Positions 15,338 through 21,324 of a stretch of DNA of 44,975 nt are shown one piece after another; positions within the stretch are counted from its first letter, which is position 1, and each line of letters opens with the position of its first letter. The notes beneath the pieces were generated by a model. It was not told where the DNA came from. It made no database searches and saw only the letters and a program-made list of their open reading frames with translations. Source of the DNA: Ruminococcus sp. (lineage in GTDB: Bacteria; Bacillota; Clostridia; Oscillospirales; Acutalibacteraceae); NCBI GenBank assembly GCA_022510945.1, contig JAFLSK010000010.1:1-44975 (forward strand), written 5' to 3'. A program made the position numbers and the translations under genes.

Positions 15338-15365
15338 CTCCTAATAATAACGATGTTACAAGGAG
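15338..15365 (-). promoter_or_regulatory. anti-Shine-Dalgarno hairpin of folT
   Basis: In the transcript, CUCCU (from 15365-15361) can pair with the AGGAG of the ribosome binding site (15342-15338), with UAAC-AUC-GUUA able to form an inner stem. It lies just after the riboswitch terminator. The outer stem is only 5 bp, so function is uncertain. Confidence 0.4.
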
Positions 15366-15368
15366 ACA

Positions 15369-15396
15369 CAAAAAAGGGCTGCACAAAGCAGCCCTT
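15369..15396 (-). terminator. riboswitch-controlled terminator of folT
   Basis: On the minus strand AAGGGCTGC, a TTTGT loop and GCAGCCCTT form a 9-bp stem followed by a T run. It lies between the THF aptamer and the folT start, as expected for transcription attenuation when folate is sufficient. Confidence 0.88.
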
Positions 15397-15411
15397 CTTG
15401 CACTTAATGTA

Positions 15412-15510
15412 ACAGTGGGATGCGAAGTCTGCACCGCAGTCCTGCGACTTTCGTTCCCCTGACAACTCCCCGTTCAAAGGACACTTTACGCACAAACTTC
15501 TACTCTGTGA
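15412..15510 (-). ncRNA. tetrahydrofolate (THF) riboswitch aptamer
   Basis: Read on the minus strand, the element has the conserved blocks of the THF (folT) riboswitch in order: GAGTAG, GCGTAAAGTG, GGGGAGTTGTC, AACGAAAG and GCGGTGCAG...CGCATCC, closed by a basal stem ACAG/CTGT. It precedes a terminator hairpin and the FolT gene, the most common target of this class. The likely effect is reduced expression when reduced folate binds. Confidence 0.9.
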
Positions 15511-15518
15511 ACATTGTT

Positions 15519-15547
15519 ATTTTACAATTTTAGTCGTGTTTTGTCAA
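15519..15547 (-). promoter_or_regulatory. promoter of the folT riboswitch transcript
   Basis: On the minus strand TTGACA (15547-15542) and TAAAAT (15524-15519) are 17 bp apart. The promoter begins 4 bp from the end of ribU, so folT has its own start even though it lies behind ribU on the same strand. Confidence 0.82.
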
Positions 15548-15550
15548 TAC

Positions 15551-16225
15551 TCAGATTATTTTTGCGAATATAAGGAGCACGAGTATAAACGTCACCGTAA
15601 GAAGCGCGGAAGCGCATACCATAATAATTGTGTTCTTTTTCTTCTCTGTGTCGTTGTCCTCGCGAGTGGGTATGAGCCTCGATTTCCTCAGTGCAGTTAC
15701 AACACCCTTATAGAGGAAAAGCACCAATGCGGAGTTGAGCGCAACCTTAATTACGTTAAACGGAATAATCAGCGGCAGGAACAGCTCTAATACCGCCTCG
15801 CGCGGAACTCCCATATATATAGGAGTTATGATATAATTCCATAAAAGCATTATAATTACCATAGAGAGCGAGCCTGCCACGAGTCCGATAATCGCGCGTG
15901 AGAGCGTTTTTCTCCTGTGATAGATAAGGGAGCTAACCACTACAAACACCGCCGATGGTAAAAAGTTCATAAGCAGACCTATAGGGCCCGTAGTGCTTAT
16001 GGTGAGCATCTCCACGAGGCATACCACGAACGACATAATAAGCCCCGGAACAACTCCGAATATGAACGCGCCGATTGTGAGAACCGCGTCCTTCGGCTCG
16101 TAGGTGAGGATACCGCCGATATTCGGTATTCTCAGGAAAAAGTCCACCACTATCGCAAGTGCGGTGAGCATTGCCATTGCGCACAGCATTTTGATACGCT
16201 GTGTGCGCTTTTCAGTTTTTGTCAT
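15551..16225 (-). CDS. ribU: riboflavin ECF transporter S component RibU
   Basis: This 224-residue membrane protein with about six helices is the S component that binds riboflavin for ECF uptake. RIPNIGGILTYEPKDAVLTIGAF and GPIGLLMNFLPS, in the first half, are typical of RibU. A full FMN riboswitch lies upstream, which makes the substrate assignment firm. The C-terminal part has a charged loop (about 187-200) and an extra helix. AGGAGG lies upstream of the ATG and is part of a hairpin at 16234-16256. It needs the EcfAAT module. Confidence 0.93.
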   Translation of the reverse strand: MTKTEKRTQRIKMLCAMAMLTALAIVVDFFLRIPNIGGILTYEPKDAVLTIGAFIFGVVPGLIMSFVVCLVEMLTISTTGPIGLLMNFLPSAVFVVVSSLIYHRRKTLSRAIIGLVAGSLSMVIIMLLWNYIITPIYMGVPREAVLELFLPLIIPFNVIKVALNSALVLFLYKGVVTALRKSRLIPTREDNDTEKKKNTIIMVCASALLTVTFILVLLIFAKII

Positions 16226-16233
16226 AAAATGAC

Positions 16234-16256
16234 CTCCTAAAAATGTTTATTAGGAG
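16234..16256 (-). promoter_or_regulatory. anti-Shine-Dalgarno hairpin of ribU
   Basis: In the transcript, CUCCUAA (16256-16250) and UUAGGAG (16240-16234) form a perfect 7-bp stem with a 9-nt loop that hides the AGGAGG of ribU. It lies after the riboswitch terminator, so it would act on transcripts that have already escaped attenuation. Confidence 0.5.
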
Positions 16257-16277
16257 TTGTCGTGGGTAGTGAGACAT

Positions 16278-16306
16278 AAAAAACTCCGTCGCAAAATGCA
16301 ACGGAG
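16278..16306 (-). terminator. riboswitch-controlled terminator of ribU
   Basis: On the minus strand CTCCGTTGC, loop ATTTT, and GCGACGGAG (one G-T wobble) form a 9-bp stem followed by six T residues. It lies between the FMN aptamer and ribU. Confidence 0.9.
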
Positions 16307-16326
16307 CTAAATTACAGTATCACTGT

Positions 16327-16438
16327 ATCTTCTTTCATCCGGACTATACCGTCGGCACCTGAATTTCACAGGTTCAGCGAGACTACGCTCGGTCGTGGGC
16401 TTTACCACCGGTGGGGAATTTCACCCCGCCCCGAAGAC
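16327..16438 (-). ncRNA. FMN riboswitch (RFN element)
   Basis: Read on the minus strand, all hallmark blocks of the FMN aptamer are present: GTCTTCGGGGCGGGGTGAAA, TTCCCCACCGGTGGTAAAGC, CCACGA, the GAACC...GGTGCCGACGG segment and GTCCGGATGAAAGAAGAT closing the basal stem. This class senses flavin mononucleotide and usually switches off riboflavin uptake or synthesis genes, here ribU. Confidence 0.97.
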
Positions 16439-16451
16439 AACTTCTGTATTT

Positions 16452-16479
16452 ATTATACGCAAGCCTCGCTATTTGTCAA
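16452..16479 (-). promoter_or_regulatory. promoter of the ribU riboswitch transcript
   Basis: On the minus strand TTGACA (16479-16474) and TATAAT (16457-16452) match the consensus with a 16-bp spacer. Transcription would begin shortly before the FMN aptamer. Confidence 0.85.
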
Positions 16480-16505
16480 TAGGATTTTTGCTTTATTTGT
16501 ATTCA

Positions 16506-16538
16506 CCGCTCAGTTTGCCGCAAGCGGCAACGAGCGAT
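16506..16538 (+). repeat. copy B of a short dispersed repeat
   Basis: CCGCTCAGTTTGCCG followed by 10 bases and CGAGCGAT. A second copy is at 39591-39622 (14 of 15 identical, then 9 bases, then 8 of 8). In this copy the middle forms a small hairpin (TTGCCG, CAAG, CGGCAA). It lies between the AlkD-like gene's terminator and the ribU promoter. Confidence 0.45.
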
Positions 16539-16543
16539 GAGAG

Positions 16544-16570
16544 AAAAAAGCGTGCAAATCACGCTTTTTT
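16544..16570 (-). terminator. terminator of the YfhO-AlkD operon
   Basis: On the minus strand an 11-bp stem (AAAAAAGCGTG and its complement, loop ATTTG) ends in a T run. The stop codon of the AlkD-like gene lies inside the hairpin. Confidence 0.85.
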
Positions 16571-17284
16571 GAGCGTTTTCAGGTATTCCTTGAGTTCGCT
16601 GTCCACGCGATAGCTTTCCCGTGCTTTCTGAATAGTGCGGTTAAAGGTCAGGTTGTCGAGCGTGCAGTGCTCGAAATATTTGAGTGTAATATCCTTGTTT
16701 TTCGCGAACGCTGTCGCCACGAGCCATGCCTGAGCCATACTTATGTAGTAGTGCTCGCTGTGCACACTGTCGGTGAGGGAGAGCGCTTCACGAATGTACT
16801 CGTCGTCGAGATAGTAGTTAAGCAAGAGCACAAGCCCGACGCGAACTTTCCACGGGTTGGCACTCTTTAAATATTCTTTTATAGAATTAAAAGCGTCGAC
16901 TTTATATTTCTTGATGTGCTTTACGCTCGAGCAAAAGCAGTCGCACAATGCCCAGTTGTTTATGTACGGTATCTGTTCTTCGACGAGCTTTTGAAAATCT
17001 TCAAAGCTTTCGGGCTTAATAAGTCCCGTCACGAGCCCTCGCAGCATAGCCTCTTCGTAGTAATCTGTGCCGCAAATCGAAACGAATCCGCGCGCGTCGC
17101 CTTTCGCGATTTCTTTTGCATAACTTCTCATCTGCGGCATACGGATTCCGATTATTCTATCCGCGTCGTAGTTGGGGATAAGGTGTGAGTGAAATTCCTT
17201 GTACTTCAAATCTGCGTTTTGTTTTATAAAATCAATGAACTCCGCATAAAGCGCAGGAGTCCATTTTTCATTCGTTAAGTTCAT
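16559..17284 (-). CDS. AlkD-like DNA alkylation repair protein
   Basis: This 241-residue, all-helical protein resembles the AlkD family of HEAT-repeat DNA glycosylases, which remove alkylated purines. Typical segments are RMPQMRSYAKEIAK, NNWALCDCFCSSVK at about 108-121, NPWKVRVGLVLLLNYYL and MAQAWLVATAFAK. In AlkD the Trp and Asp of the NNWALCD-like segment lie in the DNA groove. The start at 17284 overlaps the licD stop by 4 bp (ATGA), and AAAGGG lies upstream; a slightly longer frame without a better start was ignored. It is the last gene of a surface-polymer operon, an unexpected place for DNA repair. Many proteins with this fold in Firmicutes are uncharacterised. Confidence 0.87.
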   Translation of the reverse strand: MNLTNEKWTPALYAEFIDFIKQNADLKYKEFHSHLIPNYDADRIIGIRMPQMRSYAKEIAKGDARGFVSICGTDYYEEAMLRGLVTGLIKPESFEDFQKLVEEQIPYINNWALCDCFCSSVKHIKKYKVDAFNSIKEYLKSANPWKVRVGLVLLLNYYLDDEYIREALSLTDSVHSEHYYISMAQAWLVATAFAKNKDITLKYFEHCTLDNLTFNRTIQKARESYRVDSELKEYLKTLKKA

Positions 17285-18141
17285 TTTGTTCCCTTTCTCG
17301 GGCATGGCGAATCCAAATCTATATAAGCGAGGTCGTGAGAGATTACCTGCTCCTCTTTTGGCGGCGGCGTCATATAGTCCTTGCCGAACGCTATCTCGAG
17401 GTAACGCCTGTAGCCCTTCATTGCTTTAAACTGCTCGCCCTCAAAGGTGATTTCCGTTGTGGACTCGAACAATTCTTTCGGGTATTCGTTGCGCATTATC
17501 CGAGGCCCTGCGCACAACTCGCAAATAAGCTCACAGTCCTCTATATCGTATTTCGTCATCTGTTTTTCAGCAAATTTCCAGATTTTCTTGCGCGTTTTAT
17601 AGCTGCGGAAAATGCCGAGCAGTATTTTACTGCCGAGCGACATCAACCCGCCGTGCTTTTCGGGTATCGTCTGCGCGCGAAACAGCGAGTAAACTATACA
17701 CCAAAAATGCTGCGCGTACCGCTGTGTTTTGCGGCTCGGACACGGGTCAATCGGGAAGATGTCGAACGCGACTCCGTGCGGAATATCTAAATCCTTCTGG
17801 TAGTTTTTAATGAGTGTTGCGCTCGTATCCACAAGTGTCGGGAAACAGTTGCGCGTAAAGGTCTCGTCCGTTTCGTTTAAGAGCACAAAACGCTCGGACG
17901 GATTTTCTTTTTGGTATTCCTTTATAAAAATCTCAAAGTCAGGGCGCGGCATAAACACATCGGCGTCGTCGTCCCACGGGATAAACCCGCCGTATCTGAG
18001 CGCGCCGATAAGACAGCCGCCGCACACATAATAGGTGAGGTCGTGGCTGTCGCAGAAGTCGCGGAAATATTTGAGCAACTCAAGCTCCTTTAGCTGCAAC
18101 GAGCGCAGCTGGTCTTTTGAAAGGTTAATACGCTCCGACAT
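17281..18141 (-). CDS. LicD-family phosphotransferase
   Basis: This 286-residue protein belongs to the LicD family, nucleotidyltransferase-fold enzymes that transfer phosphocholine or similar groups to surface glycans such as teichoic acids. The family signature GGCLIGALRYGGFIPWDDDA is at 41-60 with the metal-binding Asp57, Asp58, Asp59 and Asp61. A second conserved piece is VAFDIFPID. The start at 18141 is chosen because GGAG lies 6 nt upstream; an in-frame TTG at 18153 has none. It follows the glycosyltransferase gene by 15 bp and overlaps the AlkD-like gene by 4 bp. Confidence 0.92.
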   Translation of the reverse strand: MSERINLSKDQLRSLQLKELELLKYFRDFCDSHDLTYYVCGGCLIGALRYGGFIPWDDDADVFMPRPDFEIFIKEYQKENPSERFVLLNETDETFTRNCFPTLVDTSATLIKNYQKDLDIPHGVAFDIFPIDPCPSRKTQRYAQHFWCIVYSLFRAQTIPEKHGGLMSLGSKILLGIFRSYKTRKKIWKFAEKQMTKYDIEDCELICELCAGPRIMRNEYPKELFESTTEITFEGEQFKAMKGYRRYLEIAFGKDYMTPPPKEEQVISHDLAYIDLDSPCPRKGTK

Positions 18142-18156
18142 CTGAAACTCCAAGGT

Positions 18157-19170
18157 TTACTTCTTTTTATCTTTTTTGAGTTTTCTTTTCCAAAACGGAA
18201 TCTGACATATACCTACTATCGTGCCGACGCCGTACGCAATGTGCATAATAGGGAAGAGAATCGGTAACATCAGAAACTGTGGCTGAATATCGCGCATCGT
18301 AAAGCAGCTTACCGTGTTTACGAAGTCGAACATTGAGTATAGCAGAAGGAGAATTTCGAGCAGCAGCGGATATCCGAGCAGCGCGATTCCGATACAGCCG
18401 AGAAGCGACATCACGAACAAAAACGGAACAAAGTGGTAGTAGGAGAGACATTTCGGCGACACGGAGAGGGTGAGGCCTATCCATTTTCCGTTGCCGTATT
18501 TTTGCTTAATCATTTTTTTGAGGCTGTTTCGAGTATGCTGGTATGAAATTATTTCAGGGTTAAAGCATAGCTTAAAGCCCGCTTTCTGCATCCTGTAGTG
18601 GATTTCATTGTCCTCGGTTCGTACAAGTTCCTCGTTAAAAAGTCCGACCTTGTCGAACACCTCGCGTTTGTATGCGCCGTGAAAAAGCGAGTTTACATAG
18701 GTTCTGCCTTGCTGACGGCGGTACGGAGCAATTGAACTGCCGAACATCGAGGTTTCGACGAGCAGCAGAGTCTCCTTCCACGCGGTAGTCTCGTCGATAA
18801 TATTGGGGCGAAATCCGCCGCATATGTCCTCATCCTGTAGGGTTTCGATATTCTTCTCGATAAAGTTCGAGGGGATAGACGCGTGCGCGTCTATGCGGAC
18901 AACCGCGTCTCCGCTGTAGTTTTTGAGTACTACGTTCCAGCCGCACGGCTGAGTCCTCTGCGGGTTCGAAAGAACCTTTACGTCGTAGAAATCCTCCCTG
19001 TTATTATCGCGGAAGGTTTCCATAATTTTCTTGGTGTTGTCGGTCGAGTTGCTGTCAACGAGTAGAATCTCGATTTTCTTGTGGTTGTAGGTCTGGGCGC
19101 ATATATCCCGAAGCAAAGAGCCGAGTGCTTTCTTCTCGTTATATGCGATAACTCCTATTGTAATTATCAT
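18157..19170 (-). CDS. family 2 glycosyltransferase with C-terminal membrane helices
   Basis: This 337-residue GT-A fold transferase has the nucleotide-sugar binding start IGVIAYNEKKALGSLL and LLVDSNSTDNT (37-47), a metal site RIDAHA (92-97, in the DxD position), the catalytic region EDNEIHYRM and a QKYGNGKW segment comparable to QxxRW. Three or four hydrophobic helices at about 225-320 anchor it to the membrane. Layout resembles ExoA-like glycosyltransferases that extend surface polysaccharides. The start overlaps the upstream stop by 4 bp (ATGA). Sugar specificity is unknown. Confidence 0.92.
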   Translation of the reverse strand: MIITIGVIAYNEKKALGSLLRDICAQTYNHKKIEILLVDSNSTDNTKKIMETFRDNNREDFYDVKVLSNPQRTQPCGWNVVLKNYSGDAVVRIDAHASIPSNFIEKNIETLQDEDICGGFRPNIIDETTAWKETLLLVETSMFGSSIAPYRRQQGRTYVNSLFHGAYKREVFDKVGLFNEELVRTEDNEIHYRMQKAGFKLCFNPEIISYQHTRNSLKKMIKQKYGNGKWIGLTLSVSPKCLSYYHFVPFLFVMSLLGCIGIALLGYPLLLEILLLLYSMFDFVNTVSCFTMRDIQPQFLMLPILFPIMHIAYGVGTIVGICQIPFWKRKLKKDKKK

Positions 19171-19949
19171 ACCAGTTTACCTTCCTTATACAGTTTCAAA
19201 AGCCACTTCGTCGACGTAGCGACGGTCGTGGTCATATATGGGATAACATAGAGCGCGGGAATTACGAGAAAGCTCAGCGCTATCCACGGAATAAAGGAGT
19301 AGTTCAAAAGAATTATATCGAGTTTGTGATGTTTGAAGATGACCTTTGTCGCACGGGAAATTTCTGAAATCCGCGCGTTTTCGTTGTCAACAAATATAAA
19401 TTCACTAAAAATTATTCTAATAAAGAATAATAAGAACCATACAAAACCAAGTGCAAATAACATCGAGCGGTTTATTATAAATAATGTTGTAATTTCGAAG
19501 CTTGTCTCTATTACCGGGATTCGAAATATGTTGTAGCCTAAAAAAGTTATAAAGTATGCGGCGAACAGTTTTGCGGTGGTGAATATGTTGAACTGCATAG
19601 CCTTAAAATACCGTTTAGTTTCTTTAAAGAAATAAAACACGTCTGCAAAATTCGCCTCGCGCCAATTAGCTATGTTATAGCAAAGTCTGAAAAAGCCGTT
19701 TATAATCGGCATTAGAGCGATAGCGAGCAGAAAGGTCGTAAAGAAAAGGACAAACTGCTTTATAATAACAACAGTGTCAATTTCTTGTGCACTCGTTACG
19801 AACGCTCCCGTAACCCAGCCGAACGTGGCGTAGAAAAGGTACACGAACAGCGCGGCCGCGAACACAGCAAGCAGACCCGCGACAGCAGTCGCCCATTTTC
19901 CTCCGAGCGAGGCTTTAGCTTGTTTTTTCAGTAATTTCACTGCTTTCAT
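19167..19949 (-). CDS. DUF975-like integral membrane protein
   Basis: This 260-residue protein has about six hydrophobic segments and an N-terminal amphipathic stretch (MKAVKLLKKQAKASLGGKW) typical of DUF975 proteins: short basic helix, first membrane helix, a FFRLCYNIANW-like segment, further helices and a short basic tail. The function of the family is unknown. The start at 19949 is supported by GAGGTAAGT upstream. It begins 10 bp after the dipeptidase stop and overlaps the glycosyltransferase gene by 4 bp, so it is probably made together with them. Confidence 0.75.
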   Translation of the reverse strand: MKAVKLLKKQAKASLGGKWATAVAGLLAVFAAALFVYLFYATFGWVTGAFVTSAQEIDTVVIIKQFVLFFTTFLLAIALMPIINGFFRLCYNIANWREANFADVFYFFKETKRYFKAMQFNIFTTAKLFAAYFITFLGYNIFRIPVIETSFEITTLFIINRSMLFALGFVWFLLFFIRIIFSEFIFVDNENARISEISRATKVIFKHHKLDIILLNYSFIPWIALSFLVIPALYVIPYMTTTVATSTKWLLKLYKEGKLV

Positions 19950-19959
19950 ACTTACCTCG

Positions 19960-21324
19960 TCAGAATTTCTCCGTGTATAGCTTGTGCATAGCCTGCAAGC
20001 AAATCTGCGCGTGCAGGAAGAATTTTTCCTCGTCAATGCTCTCGTCAGCGTTGTGCATATTTACCTTGTCGTCCTTAAACGCAGGACCGAACGCAACGCC
20101 TTTTCCGCCGAGCATACGCGCGTATGTACCGCCGCCTGTCGAGTAAAGCTCGGGTTTTTTGCCTGTAATTTCCTCGTAGGCGGAGGAAAGAATTTCGATA
20201 GTTTTGCTCTCTTTGGGTAGATAGAGCGGAGCCGCGTGGTGTATAACCTCCACCTTTAGCCCGCGTAGGCTGGCAGACTTCGCAACTCGCGCGAGGATAT
20301 TTTCGTAGTTCATCGTAACAGGGTAGCGGATGTCGAGTGTGAGGTACGCCGTGTTGTCATTGAGGCGGATTTTACCCACGTTGCACGTCAAATCGCCCGA
20401 GACAAAGTCGCGCATACGCAACCCGAGCGAGGTGCCGTCTGTTTCTCTGCGCAGTGCATAGCCGATGAATTGGCAGAGACTTCCGACCTCGTCCTCGTCA
20501 AGATTTTCGTTGAGCAGTTCCACGAGAGCGAGCGCGGCGTTGAAGCCTTTCTCGGGCTCACAGGCGTGAGCAGCAGTGCCGACGCTGTTGATAACAAGAC
20601 CGTCGATAGTCTCCGTGAAACTGAATTGACCGTTTATTTTCTTGCTTTTTTCCTTGATTTCGTTGCCAAAGGATTCGGAGCAGTAGACGAGCGCCTTAGC
20701 GTCGTCAGGAACAGCGTTGACCGCGTCACCCGATTTTATCGCGCTGAGCGTTTTTCCGTCGTTTCTGTCCATATATATCTTAAGCTGTAAAATTCCCTTT
20801 TCTGCGTAGCAAATGCCGTAGTCGCTGTCAGGCGTGAAGGAGATGTCCGGCAGCGGCTCGTTTTTGAAGTAGGTTTCCATATCCGTCATACCGACTTCCT
20901 CGTCCGTGCCGAAGATACATCGCAGTGTGTTTTCGCCCTTTATGCCGCTGTCGAGCAGCGCCTTAAGGCAGTAGAGATTTACGATAGAGGCGCCCTTGTC
21001 GTCGTCTATTCCTCTGCCGTAGAGTCTGCCGTCCTTTCTCGTGAGTGTAAACGGCTCGACCGTCCAGTTATTGCCCGACGGAACAACGTCAAGGTGCGTC
21101 AGAGCGCCGCATAGCTTTCCGCCGTTTCCGAGTTGAGCGTGGCCGGCTTTGCCATCTATATTTTTGACGGTGAGTCCCAACTCTTCCGCTCGTTGCAAAA
21201 CGAAGTCGAGAGCTTTTCTACATTTGAAAGGACCTTCGCTCGACACGGATTCGATTTCTAAAAGAGTCTTCAAATCCCTTAAAATATCATCTTTATATTT
21301 AAGAATATTTTCTCCAAAATTCAT
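19960..21324 (-). CDS. pepV: M20-family dipeptidase, PepV/Sapep type
   Basis: This 454-residue metallopeptidase cleaves short peptides in the cytoplasm. The two-metal site can be followed along the chain: His77 (THLDVVP), the Asp of GRGIDDDKG at about 104-112, Glu142 and Glu143 (GTDEEVGM), the Asp of TPDSDYG, and a C-terminal His in MHNADESID. AHACEPEKG is the lid-domain His. The length fits PepV. The start at 21324 overlaps the yfhO-like stop (ATGA) and has GAGG upstream; the open frame runs further upstream without a start signal. Presence in a surface-polymer operon suggests peptide or wall turnover, but this is inference. Confidence 0.92.
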   Translation of the reverse strand: MNFGENILKYKDDILRDLKTLLEIESVSSEGPFKCRKALDFVLQRAEELGLTVKNIDGKAGHAQLGNGGKLCGALTHLDVVPSGNNWTVEPFTLTRKDGRLYGRGIDDDKGASIVNLYCLKALLDSGIKGENTLRCIFGTDEEVGMTDMETYFKNEPLPDISFTPDSDYGICYAEKGILQLKIYMDRNDGKTLSAIKSGDAVNAVPDDAKALVYCSESFGNEIKEKSKKINGQFSFTETIDGLVINSVGTAAHACEPEKGFNAALALVELLNENLDEDEVGSLCQFIGYALRRETDGTSLGLRMRDFVSGDLTCNVGKIRLNDNTAYLTLDIRYPVTMNYENILARVAKSASLRGLKVEVIHHAAPLYLPKESKTIEILSSAYEEITGKKPELYSTGGGTYARMLGGKGVAFGPAFKDDKVNMHNADESIDEEKFFLHAQICLQAMHKLYTEKF

